The notes under the pieces were generated by a model. It was given only the letters and a program-made list of their open reading frames with translations, was not told where the DNA came from and ran no database searches. Below are positions 36,322-47,480 of a DNA stretch of 64,000 nucleotides, in pieces; position 1 is the stretch's first letter; each line of letters opens with the position of its first letter. The DNA is from Lentimicrobiaceae bacterium (GTDB lineage: Bacteria; Bacteroidota; Bacteroidia; Bacteroidales; P3). The position numbers and the translations under genes are program-made. Where the stretch lies: positions 60,666 to 124,665 of the forward strand of contig JAFLTI010000001.1 of assembly GCA_022510485.1 (NCBI GenBank). Reading direction: 5' to 3'.

Positions 36322-37527
36322 ATGAAAATACTCGTTTTAAACTGTGGAAGTTCTTCCCTCAAGTATCAGTTGCTCGATATGGAGCAAGACGGCAAGGTTC
36401 TTGCCAAAGGTTTGGTTGAAAAGATAGGGCTGGCAGAAGGCAGCCTTACCCACCAAGGCACAGACGGAGAAAAACATCAATTTCAAAAACGCGTACCCGA
36501 CCATCAGGTGGGCATCAACTGGGTGCTCGAATACCTGATTCACCCGCAATACGGCGTTATCAAGGACCTCAAGGAAATCAACGCGGTGGGGCACCGTGTG
36601 GTTCACGGAGGAGAAACCTTCAAAGACAGCGTGCTCATCGACCATCGCGTAATGGACGCGCTCAGAGCCTGTATTCCCTTTGCCCCCCTGCATAACCCGG
36701 CAAACATCAAAGGTATCGAATCCATGCAGGCATTGCTGCCCGAAGTACCGCAAGTGGGCGTGTTCGACACCTCCTTTCATCAAACCATGCCCGACTACGC
36801 CTATATGTACGCCGTTCCCTACCATTTTTACCAGACCGACCGTATGCGCCGCTACGGTTTTCACGGCACGAGCCACAAGTTTGTGGTTAAAAAAGCGGCT
36901 CAGTTGGCGGGCATCAGCCTTGAAAACAGCAAAATCATTTCCTGTCACCTCGGCAACGGAGCCTCTTTGGCAGCCGTTCTCAATGGCAAGAGCGTAGATA
37001 CCTCTATGGGCTACACACCCGTAGAAGGTCTTATGATGGGAACCCGCACCGGCGACCTCGACTTGGGTGCCGCTATGGCGATTATGGAAAAAGAAAACCT
37101 CAGCCCCGCGCAGGCAAACAATTATTTCAGCAAGGAATGTGGTTTGCAGGGAGTTTCCCAACTTTCCTCCGATATGCGCGACCTGCGCAAAGCCGCCTCG
37201 GAAGGCAACGCCCAAGCCGCTTTGGCACTCAAGATGTTTTCTTACCGCGTTAAGAAATACGTGGGGGCTTATGCGGCGGCACTCGGCGGCGTGGACCTGA
37301 TTCTCTTTACCGGCGGCATAGGCGAAAACGATGCCGATGCACGCCAACAGATTTGCGAAGGCTTGGAATTTATGGGCGTGGCGTTCGATGCCGGCAAGAA
37401 CGCCGGAATACACGGAAAAGACGCTATTATTTCCCGCGAAGGTTCTAAGGTAAAAGTGGCTGTAGTTACCACCGACGAAGAAAAGGTAATCGCCACCGAC
37501 ACCTTGCGCATCATCAGCCAAAAATAA
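36322..37527 (+). CDS. ackA: Acetate kinase
   Basis: The 401-residue enzyme interconverts acetyl phosphate and acetate with ADP/ATP. The ASKHA-fold signatures are clear: LVLNCGSSSLKYQL near the start, VVHGGE, FDTSFHQTMP, the RYGFHGTSHKFV phosphate-binding stretch, SCHLGNGAS, GLMMGTRTGDLD and FTGGIGENDADAR. Phosphotransacetylase, its usual partner, is not in the neighbourhood. The next gene is lpdA, 36 bases downstream. It points to a fermentative energy metabolism with acetate as product. Confidence 0.97.
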   Translation: MKILVLNCGSSSLKYQLLDMEQDGKVLAKGLVEKIGLAEGSLTHQGTDGEKHQFQKRVPDHQVGINWVLEYLIHPQYGVIKDLKEINAVGHRVVHGGETFKDSVLIDHRVMDALRACIPFAPLHNPANIKGIESMQALLPEVPQVGVFDTSFHQTMPDYAYMYAVPYHFYQTDRMRRYGFHGTSHKFVVKKAAQLAGISLENSKIISCHLGNGASLAAVLNGKSVDTSMGYTPVEGLMMGTRTGDLDLGAAMAIMEKENLSPAQANNYFSKECGLQGVSQLSSDMRDLRKAASEGNAQAALALKMFSYRVKKYVGAYAAALGGVDLILFTGGIGENDADARQQICEGLEFMGVAFDAGKNAGIHGKDAIISREGSKVKVAVVTTDEEKVIATDTLRIISQK

Positions 37528-37563
37528 GTTTAACCCGATTAAAAATCAGAAAAACATACAGCA

Positions 37564-38958
<1,395 letters not shown>

Positions 38959-38970
38959 AACTCAGCGTTT

Positions 38971-39519
38971 ATGCAGATTGAAAAAACGGCTATCGACGGG
39001 GTGGTGATTATCCACCCCGACGTTTTTGAAGACGAGCGCGGCTACTTTATGGAAAGCTATTCGCTCAAAAAATGGCGGGAAGCCGGCTTAGACTACGTTT
39101 TTGTGCAAGACAACGAATCCAAATCGGCAAAGAACGTGTTGCGCGGCCTGCACTTTCAAAAACCGCCTTTTGCCCAAGATAAAATCGTGCGGGTAATCCG
39201 CGGGGCGGTAATGGACGTGGCGGTGGATATCCGCATAGGTTCGCCCACCTACGGCAAGCACGTCTGCGTGGAACTTTCCGAAAAGAACAAATTGCAGTTT
39301 CTGCTGCCCGCCGGTATGGCGCACGGCTTTGTTGCCCGCGAGGAAGGCACCGTCTTCGCCTACAAGGTTACCGCAGCCTACGCGCCCCAATCCGAAGGCT
39401 GCCTGTTATGGAACGACCCCGACTTAGGCATCGACTGGAAATGCGCCTCCCCCCTGCTCTCCGCCAAAGACCAGAAAGGAGAACGCTTCCGCGATTTCGT
39501 AAGTCCGTTTAAGATGTAA
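38971..39519 (+). CDS. rfbC: dTDP-4-dehydrorhamnose 3,5-epimerase
   Basis: The 182-residue cupin is RmlC/RfbC, third enzyme of dTDP-L-rhamnose synthesis, which feeds lipopolysaccharide or capsule. The family pattern is clear: GVVIIHPDVFEDERGYF, NVLRGLHFQKPP with the catalytic histidine, VIRGAVMDVAVDIR, LPAGMAHGFV and the C-terminal WNDPDLGIDW. The other rhamnose genes (rfbA, B, D) are not in the window. It lies 12 bases behind lpdA and ends the plus-strand run, before a shared hairpin terminator. Confidence 0.95.
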   Translation: MQIEKTAIDGVVIIHPDVFEDERGYFMESYSLKKWREAGLDYVFVQDNESKSAKNVLRGLHFQKPPFAQDKIVRVIRGAVMDVAVDIRIGSPTYGKHVCVELSEKNKLQFLLPAGMAHGFVAREEGTVFAYKVTAAYAPQSEGCLLWNDPDLGIDWKCASPLLSAKDQKGERFRDFVSPFKM

Positions 39520-39597
39520 TTCTTTTTTCCTTTCGTGCTGTCTTATCAAAAATTATAGGTAATTATATACAAATTTACACTTACTGATTACAAGTGC

Positions 39598-39634
39598 AAA
39601 ATAAAAGCGAGATTTACGGTCTCGCTTTTATTTT
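39598..39634. terminator. Bidirectional terminator between rfbC and the lipoprotein gene
   Basis: Arms 39598-39612 and 39620-39634 are exact 15-base complements around a 7-base loop; A/T-rich ends give a U-run in both directions. It lies between two convergent genes and can serve both. Confidence 0.9.
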
Positions 39635-39649
39635 ATTTAGTAATTGAAC

Positions 39650-40300
39650 TCACTCTGCATCATTCATAATAAATTGTTCAATATACGGCATATCCTCCGT
39701 TTGATACTTCCCAAATTTATTCTTTTTAAATTCATAATCTTCACATAACATTTTCACAAATACAAATTTCCCAATGAAGTCTTCATCAATTCTAAAAGTC
39801 CCTAATATTTTTGTTGGGTCTTCCTTGTCAATTATGATAATATGTGAACTTGATACAGTGCCTCCCATTGGATTGGTGCCAGATGAAGTTACATAAGCCA
39901 CATCTTCAATTTCCAAACTATCTTGTAGTGCTTGTTGATATGCCTCCCTTAATTCTTCTCTTTTCAATTCCACATTTATAGCTGAAGTATATTGTTCTTC
40001 TGCCCATAAATAACTGCTCCTATTTGCATATCTTGTAAATTCATTTAGAGCTTTCTTAGTTTCTTCTGCCTTATCTAAAATCTCCTCTGAAAGATAATAT
40101 GGAAGTGTATCTCTACGAATCTCCAAGGAAACAATCTTAAAAGATTCTGGATTTTTCATTTGTTTCGTCAAATATGTAGATACAGTTTCCGTGATTTTTT
40201 CTTTTTGGGCTGATCCCTGTTTGGCTGAGTTGCTCTCACAACTAACTCCTATGCTTATTGTAATACCAATAAGAACATAGACAAGTAAATTTTTCTTCAT
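39650..40300 (-). CDS. AT-rich lipoprotein of unknown function
   Basis: The 216-residue protein has a lipoprotein signal with lipobox GVSC (Cys21), then a serine/glutamine-rich linker and a helical region (about 35-120: ITETVSTYLTKQMKNPESF, then KKALNEFTRYANRSSY) before a C-terminal beta-rich part (about 130-216: VTSSGTNPMGGT, SHIIIIDKED, LGTFRID). I do not recognise the family. The KNPESFK segment resembles small Bacteroidota proteins about phenotypes of unknown role, but this is weak. The gene is clearly AT-richer than its neighbours, which suggests horizontal gain. It is convergent with rfbC. Confidence 0.75.
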   Translation of the reverse strand: MKKNLLVYVLIGITISIGVSCESNSAKQGSAQKEKITETVSTYLTKQMKNPESFKIVSLEIRRDTLPYYLSEEILDKAEETKKALNEFTRYANRSSYLWAEEQYTSAINVELKREELREAYQQALQDSLEIEDVAYVTSSGTNPMGGTVSSSHIIIIDKEDPTKILGTFRIDEDFIGKFVFVKMLCEDYEFKKNKFGKYQTEDMPYIEQFIMNDAE

Positions 40301-40783
40301 TTGAATGTATTTAGGTTATGTGCAAAATTGCCTTATTCAAAAGCAACAACACATTAAGCGTGAGTTGCTTAATGTGTAAGAGGTACTGCCATACCCACGC
40401 AACAAATAAGCACAACCCACGCTATACGCAGGCGTCCAGTGCCTATTGACCCTTGTTGCGTTTGAAATTTGGCAGTTTTCTTACACAAGTTCAATAGCAT
40501 TAAACGCTATTCATCAAAAAAGCGGATAAAGCCTCTGCTCTATCCGCTTGCAAAAATAGTGAAAACTATTCTTATATCGTATTGTAGGAGGTTTTGACTT
40601 AAAAAGTATGCCCTTCGTCATCAAATTGGAATGGAATTTCAAGTTGACCATTTTGTCTTGAAATTAAGGTAATTATATTATTATAATTACGAGGCAGTTC
40701 ATGTACGATTTTGGAACGCATTTTTGTTATGCAATTTTGAAGTACAACTGCAAATTTGCATGAAATCACCGAATCGGGCAATC
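40301..40783. other. Gene-poor AT-rich gap with two hairpins
   Basis: No convincing gene lies here. A hairpin at 40349-40377 has perfect 11-base arms (ACACATTAAGC and complement) around 7 bases. A second at about 40520-40549 has arms of about 13 bases with one mismatch and resembles a terminator, although no complete gene ends just before it on either strand. A minus-strand frame of 41 residues starting at ATG 40721 and ending FDDEGHTF at 40599 could be a tiny gene or the end of a decayed one; it has no clear ribosome site. The stretch is AT-rich like the lipoprotein gene beside it. Confidence 0.5.
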
Positions 40784-41929
40784 CTAAAACTCGAATAAGG
40801 TAAAAACCGGTCTCATTCCCAAGCGGAAGGGAATGCCGTTAAAGCCACAGCCGGTATTGACGTAGAGAGCCTGACCGTTTGCCATAACGTATAGCCCCGA
40901 AAAGTGCTCGTACACAAAACGCGCCGGGCTGTAGTCCTTGCCGTTGATACGAAGCCCCAGCTGCATACCGTGCGTATGCCCGGCAAGGGTCAGGTCAATT
41001 TGAGGATAACGCAGATAAACCGCCGAATCAAAATACGTGGGGTCGTGCGAAAGCAATACTGTATATACCTGCGGCTCTCTATTAACGGCAAAATCCTCAT
41101 CCTCCACCGCCGACAAGCTGCGGCGGGTTTCCAATAAAGTCGAGGGCGAGAGTGCCGCTTTCAAATCGCCCCTCTTGGGAAAACGCTTTTCCCTACCCCA
41201 GTTCTCCACCCCTACCAAATGCAAGGTATCGCCTCCGCGTTCAATCTTTACCGAAGCGTTGTTGAGGCAGGTCCAGCCGATATGCTTATAGTATTGCAGC
41301 ATCTTTTGCAGATTGGCGTGACGCGCCGCCGTATCCGCCCAGCGCACATAACCACCGTAATCGTGGTTACCCAGCACGCAATACACGCCGTCAGGTGCGC
41401 TCAGATGTGCCAATTCCGTTAGATGCTGGCTCATTTCCGATGCGCTGAAGTTCACCATATCGCCTGTAAAGACCACCATATCGGGATTGGTGTTCAATGC
41501 CTGATGCACCAAGCGTCTTACCTGCTTGGGAGAAGTAAAGCTGCCTATGTGCATATCCGAAATCTGCAAGATACGGTACCCCCGCAAACCTTGCGGCACA
41601 AACCGTTCCGGATTGGCTCTGGAAAGGTTCACTTTATCTATCCGTATGTTGAAGGTAGAGATAACCATAGCGTAAACAACAATCAAAAACAAAACGCCCG
41701 TGGCGATAGCCGAAAAACGCCGCAACCGCCTGCCTCCCGCCAAACGCAAAAAGGCGTAAAAGAGGTACAGCAGAAACAGCACCGCCAACATTCCTATCAG
41801 ATAGGTGCGCCAAAAAGGATTCCAAAACGGAACATCGGCATAGCAAAACAGCAAGAACAAGGTTGCCAGAATCCCTATCGGAAAGCCTATCCAAAACAGC
41901 AGCCTGTATCTTCTTTTGCAGGTTTGCAT
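40784..41929 (-). CDS. Membrane-anchored metallophosphoesterase
   Basis: The 381-residue protein starts with three hydrophobic helices (about 10-30, 38-62, 74-98) and then a calcineurin-like phosphoesterase domain facing, most likely, the periplasm: RILQISDMHIGSF, VVFTGDMVNF, VLGNHDYGG, LLSHDPTYF and LTLAGHTHGMQ. All metal ligands are present. The YaeI/YkuE-like layout suggests action on a lipid or envelope phosphoester, but the substrate is unknown. It sits 8 bases after the tonB-like gene, as last gene of the exbB-exbD-tonB operon. Confidence 0.87.
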   Translation of the reverse strand: MQTCKRRYRLLFWIGFPIGILATLFLLFCYADVPFWNPFWRTYLIGMLAVLFLLYLFYAFLRLAGGRRLRRFSAIATGVLFLIVVYAMVISTFNIRIDKVNLSRANPERFVPQGLRGYRILQISDMHIGSFTSPKQVRRLVHQALNTNPDMVVFTGDMVNFSASEMSQHLTELAHLSAPDGVYCVLGNHDYGGYVRWADTAARHANLQKMLQYYKHIGWTCLNNASVKIERGGDTLHLVGVENWGREKRFPKRGDLKAALSPSTLLETRRSLSAVEDEDFAVNREPQVYTVLLSHDPTYFDSAVYLRYPQIDLTLAGHTHGMQLGLRINGKDYSPARFVYEHFSGLYVMANGQALYVNTGCGFNGIPFRLGMRPVFTLFEF

Positions 41930-41937
41930 CTCTTGTG

Positions 41938-42747
41938 CTAAGCCCCTCTTACAAAACGATAGGTTATTGTGCCCACCTGCTCATCGGGCGCATTTTCTTT
42001 AGGTACGAATTTCGATTGCATAGCTGCCCTTTCGGCAGTTCTCCACAGATTTTGGTCAAAGGTGGTGGTGCCTTTAACACCCGCCTCAACGCGGGTTACG
42101 CTTCCGTTTTTATTGACCCAGATACGCACTACAACCACCCCTTCTTCTTCCGAATTATAATCGGGCTTTACAAGGCTCATCAGCGTGCGTCCGTTAAGCG
42201 AGAACGAAATGCCGCCCGATCCGCCCGAACCCGAGCCTTTGGCATTCGCATCGCCGTTGGGTTTGCCTTGATCTCCCGCCTTGCCGGTTTCTCCCTGCGC
42301 GGAGGTTTCCGCGCCTTTCTTCTTGCCGGGATATAGAGCCATAGGGTTTATCTCCGGTTCTTTGGGTTGTTCTACCTTTTCCTGCGGTTTCTGCTCCTGA
42401 ACCGTTTCGGGGCGCGGCTGTTCCTTTTTCTTTACCTGCGGTTTTTCCTTTTTAGGCAGAGCCGGCGCTTCTTCCGAAGGTGCCTGCACCACTTCTTCTT
42501 CCGCTTCCACTGCTTCCGGTTCAGTCGGTACAGTGGGAGAGGCATCGGGTTCAAACGCCTGCATATTGCCCATACCGTCTTCCGAATAGCCCAAATTCAC
42601 CTCAACGCCGTATTCGGGCGGAGGCGGAGTAAGCCGGTACAATCCCAACCAAAGCAGGACACACACCGTCAGTGCGGCAAACAATATAGTTGCCAGCAAT
42701 GCCCAACGTGCTGCCTTTCGGTCGTTTCTATGCTGAAAATCATTCAT
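41938..42747 (-). CDS. TonB-family energy transducer
   Basis: The 269-residue protein has one N-terminal membrane helix (about 15-37), a long Pro/Glu/Lys-rich periplasmic linker (about 60-140), and a C-terminal TonB-like domain (about 185-269: VKPDYNSEEEGVVVVRIWVN, GTTTFDQNLWRTAERAA, GTITYRFVRG). It would carry energy from ExbBD across the periplasm to outer-membrane receptors. It overlaps the exbD gene by 8 bases, so translation is coupled. A Gly/Ser-rich stretch (about 150-178) separates linker and domain. It may serve the TonB-dependent receptor at 10.9-13.5 kb, or another receptor outside the window. Confidence 0.9.
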   Translation of the reverse strand: MNDFQHRNDRKAARWALLATILFAALTVCVLLWLGLYRLTPPPPEYGVEVNLGYSEDGMGNMQAFEPDASPTVPTEPEAVEAEEEVVQAPSEEAPALPKKEKPQVKKKEQPRPETVQEQKPQEKVEQPKEPEINPMALYPGKKKGAETSAQGETGKAGDQGKPNGDANAKGSGSGGSGGISFSLNGRTLMSLVKPDYNSEEEGVVVVRIWVNKNGSVTRVEAGVKGTTTFDQNLWRTAERAAMQSKFVPKENAPDEQVGTITYRFVRGA

Positions 42748-43153
42748 TCGGAGCGGTAGCCAAAATGGTTTTTAACTTATAGCCCGTCTGTTCGTTCACC
42801 CGGTTCACCGCATCCATTACCCGCACTAAATACTGCACAGGCACCGTGCGGTCTACCCTCAACACTATCGTGGCTTCCGGATTCGACTCGGTCATAACAT
42901 AGATAGCCTGTTCCAAATCGGGAGATTCCACATAGGTCTGTTCCACAAAATACTCGTAGCGGTCGTTTATATATATGGTATAGTTCTGCCGGGCAAGGGT
43001 ACGGCTGCTGCTGTTGGGCAACAGCAGCTTAATGGCGTTGGGACTAACCATCGTAGAAAGCAGGATAAAGAATATAAGCAACAGGAACACCAAGTCGGAC
43101 ATGGATGCCGAACTAAAGTTCAAGTCCTGTTTATAACGCGATTTCAGTGCCAT
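42740..43153 (-). CDS. exbD: ExbD/TolR-family proton channel subunit
   Basis: The 137-residue protein has the typical short cytoplasmic start, one membrane helix (about 21-41), and a periplasmic domain. The proton-carrying aspartate D20 lies in SASMSDLVFLLL. Periplasmic segments include YTIYINDRYEYFVE and ATIVLRVDRTVPVQYLV, the fold of ExbD/TolR. It lies 25 bases after exbB and overlaps the tonB-like gene by 8, so the three are one operon. Only one ExbD is present, where many Bacteroidota have two. Confidence 0.92.
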   Translation of the reverse strand: MALKSRYKQDLNFSSASMSDLVFLLLIFFILLSTMVSPNAIKLLLPNSSSRTLARQNYTIYINDRYEYFVEQTYVESPDLEQAIYVMTESNPEATIVLRVDRTVPVQYLVRVMDAVNRVNEQTGYKLKTILATAPNE

Positions 43154-43178
43154 AGGGTTTGATTTTCGCCCTGCCGGA

Positions 43179-43883
43179 CTATTTTACCGGTTCGTTCAAC
43201 AAATCCATAAACTGGGCGGAACGCGATTCAAATTCGTGCGTTACCCTGCCGATGCGCGCAACCACGATATTGTAACACACATAAGCGATAATGCCCACTA
43301 TCAGACCCGCTACCGTAGTAACCATAGCCTGATACATACCGTTGGCAAGCGTACCCACCTCTATATTGCTGCCTTTGGACGCCATATCGAAGAACACGCG
43401 CACCATACCAGTTACCGTTCCCAAGAACCCTATCATAGGAGCCGCTCCGGCTGTGGTGGAAAGCCAGCCGATGCGTTTTTCCAAACGCGCCACCTCCAAG
43501 TTTCCGGCATCTTCCATAGCCGCCTTGATGTTCTCAACCGGTTTGCCGATGCGGTCTACTCCTTTTTCTATAATACGCGAAGTGGGTGTAGCGGTATTGC
43601 GGCACAGGGTCTTGGCAGAATCCAGCCTGTCGCTCAGCACGTAGTCGCGCACCGAATCCAACAGCCCCGCCTCGTCATGCACCGAGCGCTGTATCACGAT
43701 TAAGCGTTCCACAAAAACATATACGCTCACCAACAGCAGCAGGATAATGGGAATCATAATCCACCCGCCTTTCAACGCAAGTTCCATTACGGGTATCTTC
43801 TCTTGGGTCTGAACCATAGCGGATGCCGCCTGTTCCATCGAAGCCATCGTGTCAAATCCGTTTTGCACAATCTGTAAAAACAT
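43179..43883 (-). CDS. exbB: MotA/TolQ/ExbB-family proton channel protein
   Basis: The 234-residue protein has three membrane helices, at about 39-59, 135-158 and 180-203. The ExbB signature is seen in LSTTAGAAPMIGFLGTVTGM and in the last helix, YQAMVTTVAGLIVGIIAYVC. It forms with ExbD the motor that energises TonB. It is the first gene of its operon and is divergent from the rpsL operon across 241 bases. Confidence 0.92.
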   Translation of the reverse strand: MFLQIVQNGFDTMASMEQAASAMVQTQEKIPVMELALKGGWIMIPIILLLLVSVYVFVERLIVIQRSVHDEAGLLDSVRDYVLSDRLDSAKTLCRNTATPTSRIIEKGVDRIGKPVENIKAAMEDAGNLEVARLEKRIGWLSTTAGAAPMIGFLGTVTGMVRVFFDMASKGSNIEVGTLANGMYQAMVTTVAGLIVGIIAYVCYNIVVARIGRVTHEFESRSAQFMDLLNEPVK

Positions 43884-44039
43884 AACAAGCCTAATTAACG
43901 GTTAAGTGGCGCGAAGATACGGGCTTTTATATTGTTAATGATGCCTTTTAATCAATAGAAATAAACACTTTGCTGTTAATTTCAGACTCGGTTTTCACCC
44001 CTTGCCGAAACCTGCCCGATGAAAAATTTTAGTTTTCTG

Positions 44040-44070
44040 TTGTTTTTTCAAAAAAAAGGATATATCTTTG
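44040..44070 (+). promoter_or_regulatory. Promoter of the ribosomal supercluster
   Basis: TTG at 44040-44042, a 20-base spacer and TATCTTTG at 44063-44070 match the Bacteroidota -33/-7 pattern with correct spacing. The rpsL ATG is at 44125, so the leader is about 48 bases. This is the best promoter match in the window, as fits a strongly expressed operon. Confidence 0.75.
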
Positions 44071-44124
44071 CCCTCCATTTTGGACTAAGCATTTAGATTG
44101 TATAACTAATACAAAACCAACAAT

Positions 44125-44502
44125 ATGCCAACAATCCAACAGTTAGTTCGTAAGGGACGGCAGAAATTGACAGACAAGAGCAAGTCCCCGGCATTGGACT
44201 CCTGCCCGCAACGCAGAGGCGTTTGCGTGCGTGTTTACACCACCACTCCCAAGAAGCCTAATTCGGCTATGCGTAAGGTGGCGCGTGTGCGTTTGACCAA
44301 CCAGAAAGAAGTAAACGCTTACATTCCCGGCGAAGGTCACAACCTTCAAGAACACTCCATCGTGATGATCCGCGGCGGTCGTGTAAAGGACCTCCCCGGT
44401 GTAAGATACCATATCATCCGTGGTGCGTTGGACACCTCCGGCGTGGAAGGCCGTAACCAGCGTCGTTCCAAATACGGTACCAAGCGTCCCAAGAAAAAAT
44501 AA
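44125..44502 (+). CDS. rpsL: 30S ribosomal protein S12
   Basis: S12 (125 residues) lines the decoding site. The conserved [13 protein letters not shown] and [13 protein letters not shown] stretches are intact, with the sensitive-type lysines K43 and K88 at the positions whose change gives streptomycin resistance. First gene of the cluster, under the promoter at 44040. The basic tail RPKKK is normal. Confidence 0.98.
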   Translation: MPTIQQLVRKGRQKLTDKSKSPALDSCPQRRGVCVRVYTTTPKKPNSAMRKVARVRLTNQKEVNAYIPGEGHNLQEHSIVMIRGGRVKDLPGVRYHIIRGALDTSGVEGRNQRRSKYGTKRPKKK

Positions 44503-44530
44503 GTTGCACCAGAGCTAACAATAGCATATC

Positions 44531-44998
44531 ATGAGAAAGACAACTCCCAAAAAGAGAGAGATTTTACCCGATCCCAAATACAACGATGTATTGGTGACCA
44601 AGTTCATCAACAACATTATGTTGAAGGGCAAAAAGAGCATCGCGCACGAAATCTTCTATACCGCTATTGACGAAGTTTCGGCAAAGACCAAAGAAAACGG
44701 TTTGGAAATTTGGAAAAAAGCCTTGGCTAACGTTACGCCTTCGGTTGAAGTAAGAAGCCGCCGTGTAGGTGGTGCCACTTTCCAGATTCCGTCGGAAATC
44801 CGTCCTGAAAGAAAGCAGTCTTTGGGTATGAAATCGCTTATTTCGTATGCCCGCAAGCGCAACGAAAAATCCATGGCGAGCAAGTTGGCAGCCGAAATTA
44901 TGGCAGCCTACAAAGAAGAAGGCGCCGCTTTCAAACGTAAGGAAGACATTCACCGCATGGCCGAAGCCAACAAGGCTTTCTCCCACTTTAAATTCTAA
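44531..44998 (+). CDS. rpsG: 30S ribosomal protein S7
   Basis: S7 (155 residues) organises the 3' head of 16S rRNA and contacts the exit tRNA. It has the S7 features [15 protein letters not shown], the [11 protein letters not shown] loop and the C-terminal [13 protein letters not shown]. It lies 28 bases after rpsL and 8 before fusA, as in the str operon. Confidence 0.98.
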   Translation: MRKTTPKKREILPDPKYNDVLVTKFINNIMLKGKKSIAHEIFYTAIDEVSAKTKENGLEIWKKALANVTPSVEVRSRRVGGATFQIPSEIRPERKQSLGMKSLISYARKRNEKSMASKLAAEIMAAYKEEGAAFKRKEDIHRMAEANKAFSHFKF

Positions 44999-45006
44999 GA
45001 AAAACC

Positions 45007-47094
45007 ATGGCACAAGATTTGTCCCAAACCCGGAATATCGGGATTATGGCTCACATAGACGCCGGCAAGACCACTTGCTCCGAGCGTATCTTGTTTTATA
45101 CGGGAAAGACCCACAAGATTGGCGAAACCCACGAAGGTACCGCCACTATGGACTGGATGGCTCAGGAACAGGAACGCGGTATCACCATTACTTCCGCCGC
45201 TACCACCGTATTCTGGAACTACGGCAAAAACAGTTACAAGATTAACCTTATCGATACCCCGGGTCACGTTGACTTTACGGTAGAAGTAGAACGCTCGCTC
45301 CGCGTGTTGGACGGAGCCGTTGCGCTTTTCTGTGCCGTAGGCGGTGTTCAGCCCCAGTCTGAAACCGTGTGGCGTCAGGCAACCAAATACAAGGTTCCCC
45401 GCATCTGCTACGTCAACAAGATGGACCGTACCGGTGCCGACTTCTATAATGTGGTTCACCAAATCACGGAACGTCTTCACGCCCGTCCTGTAGTAATGCA
45501 GCTGCCCATCGGTCAGGAAGACTCTTTTGTGGGCATCGTAGACCTCATCACCAAGAAAGCCTACAGGTGGTCCGACGAAAAAGGCCTCAACCACGAAGAG
45601 ATTCCCGTTCCCGACGATATGGTGGACCAAGTGGAAGAATACCACAACAAGCTGGTTGAAGCCGCTGCCGAAGAAGACGAAAAACTGATGGAAAAGTTCT
45701 TTGAAGATCCCGCTTCCATCACCGAAGAAGAAATTGTGGCAGCTATCCGCAAGGGAACCATCGCTATGAACATCAATCCCGTTCTCTGCGGTTCGGCTAT
45801 CAAGAACAAAGCGGTGCAGCCTCTCTTGGACGCTATCGTGCGTTACTTGCCCAGCCCGCTGGATGTGGATGCCGTTGTGGGCACCAATCCCGATACCGGC
45901 GAAGAAACCGAACGCAAGGTGGACGTTAAGGAACCTTTCTCGGCTCTCGCCTTTAAGATTGCCACCGACCCCTTCGTGGGCCGTATCGCGTTCTTCCGCG
46001 TTTATTCCGGTGCCTTGGATGCCGGTTCCTACGTATTGAACGCTTCTACCGGCAAAAAGGAACGTATCTCGCGTATCCTTCAAATGCACGCCAATAAGCA
46101 GCAACCTCTCGACCGTATCGAAGCCGGTGATATCGGCGCCGCTGTCGGTTTTAAGGAAATCAAGACGGGTAACACGCTCTGCGACGAAAACCACCCGATT
46201 ATCCTCGAATCGATGACTTTCCCCGAACCGGTTATCAGTATCGCCATCGAACCCGTTTCCCAGCAAGACGTAGACAAGTTGTCCAACGGCTTGATGAAAC
46301 TGGCGGAAGAAGACCCCACTTTCCGCGTCAAGAGCGACGAAAACTCGGGTCAGACGATTATCAGCGGTATGGGTGAGTTGCACCTGGATATCCTTTTGGA
46401 CCGCCTCAAACGCGAGTTCAAGGTAGAATGTAACCAAGGCCGTCCGCAAGTGGCATACAAAGAAGCCATCTGCTCTACGGTCGAACACCGCGAAGTTTAC
46501 AAGAAACAAACCGGTGGTCGTGGTAAGTTCGCCGATATATTGTTTGAAATCTCTCCTGCCGACGAAGGCGTAAAAGGCTTGCAGTTCATCAACGAAGTTA
46601 AGGGTGGTAACGTTCCCAAAGAATTTATCCCCTCGGTTGAAAAGGGCTTCAAGGCTTCGCTCGAAAACGGTGTTTTGGCAGGGTACCCGCTCGAAAGCCT
46701 CAAGGTTCGTCTCTTGGACGGTTCTTTCCACCCGGTAGACTCCGACGCGCTTTCGTTTGAAGTATGCGCCAAGATGGGATTCCGCGAAGCTTGCCGCAAA
46801 GCCAAATCGATCTTGCTCGAACCTATCATGTCGGTTGAAATCGAAACGCCCGACCAGAACGTGGGCGATGTTTCGAGCGACTTGAACCGCCGCCGCGGTA
46901 TTATGGAAGGTATCGAAGCCAAGTCCGGCGGACAGGCTATCCGCGCCAAAGTGCCTTTGGCAGAAATGTTCGGTTATGTAACGGCTCTGCGTACCTTGAC
47001 TTCCGGTCGCGCCAGCTCCACTATGGAATACTCGCACCACGCGGAAGCTCCCGCCAACATTACCGCCGAAGTTGTAAAACAAGCAACAAAATAA
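45007..47094 (+). CDS. fusA: Elongation factor G
   Basis: This 695-residue GTPase drives translocation. GTP motifs are G1 [10 protein letters not shown]3 DTPGHVD and G4 NKMDR; the C-terminal domains have GMGELHLDI and the [13 protein letters not shown] segment. It is the translocation-type factor by context, directly between rpsG and rpsJ. The tuf gene that follows fusA in many other bacteria is absent here, which is typical of Bacteroidota. The complementary strand has a spurious open frame of equal length. Confidence 0.98.
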   Translation: MAQDLSQTRNIGIMAHIDAGKTTCSERILFYTGKTHKIGETHEGTATMDWMAQEQERGITITSAATTVFWNYGKNSYKINLIDTPGHVDFTVEVERSLRVLDGAVALFCAVGGVQPQSETVWRQATKYKVPRICYVNKMDRTGADFYNVVHQITERLHARPVVMQLPIGQEDSFVGIVDLITKKAYRWSDEKGLNHEEIPVPDDMVDQVEEYHNKLVEAAAEEDEKLMEKFFEDPASITEEEIVAAIRKGTIAMNINPVLCGSAIKNKAVQPLLDAIVRYLPSPLDVDAVVGTNPDTGEETERKVDVKEPFSALAFKIATDPFVGRIAFFRVYSGALDAGSYVLNASTGKKERISRILQMHANKQQPLDRIEAGDIGAAVGFKEIKTGNTLCDENHPIILESMTFPEPVISIAIEPVSQQDVDKLSNGLMKLAEEDPTFRVKSDENSGQTIISGMGELHLDILLDRLKREFKVECNQGRPQVAYKEAICSTVEHREVYKKQTGGRGKFADILFEISPADEGVKGLQFINEVKGGNVPKEFIPSVEKGFKASLENGVLAGYPLESLKVRLLDGSFHPVDSDALSFEVCAKMGFREACRKAKSILLEPIMSVEIETPDQNVGDVSSDLNRRRGIMEGIEAKSGGQAIRAKVPLAEMFGYVTALRTLTSGRASSTMEYSHHAEAPANITAEVVKQATK

Positions 47095-47110
47095 TTTAAA
47101 GTTTCATACC

Positions 47111-47419
47111 GTGAGTCAACAAAAAATCAGAATCAAGTTAAAGTCTTACGACTACAACTTGGTGGACAAGTCCGCCGAGAAGATCGTCAAGACCGTGAAG
47201 ATGACCGGTGCTATGGTAAGCGGACCTATACCCCTTCCCACCAACAAAAAAATCTTCACCGTGAACCGCTCTACTTTTGTCAACAAAAAGTCGCGCGAAC
47301 AATTTGAATTGTCTTCTTACAAACGTTTGTTAGACATTCACAGCAGCAGCTCCAAAACCATCGATGCCTTGATGAAACTGGAACTGCCCAGCGGCGTTGA
47401 AGTTGAAATCAAAGTCTGA
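47111..47419 (+). CDS. rpsJ: 30S ribosomal protein S10
   Basis: S10 (102 residues) joins the 30S head and is also NusE in antitermination. It begins with GTG, the only such start in the cluster, and follows fusA by 16 bases. Recognisable parts are [34 protein letters not shown] and the [13 protein letters not shown] tail. Confidence 0.97.
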   Translation: MSQQKIRIKLKSYDYNLVDKSAEKIVKTVKMTGAMVSGPIPLPTNKKIFTVNRSTFVNKKSREQFELSSYKRLLDIHSSSSKTIDALMKLELPSGVEVEIKV

Positions 47420-47480
47420 GGCAGAGCAGCCCGTTAAATTTTAACTAACTGAGTAAACAAAACCATTAACAAGCAAAGTA

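Noticed and set aside
36337..37521. Long antisense frame opposite ackA, and similar ones opposite rel/spoT, lpdA and rplB
   Set aside because: Each lies wholly inside a recognised gene and lacks any recognisable domain or start signal.
40599..40781. 60-residue minus-strand frame in the gap after the phosphoesterase
   Set aside because: It needs a TTG start next to the previous stop; only a 41-residue ATG version is left, without a ribosome site. Kept as a remark in the gap entry.
44995..47082. Open frame of 695 residues on the strand opposite fusA
   Set aside because: It mirrors fusA codon for codon, has a low-complexity Phe/Val/Gly composition and no domain; it is a shadow of strong codon bias.
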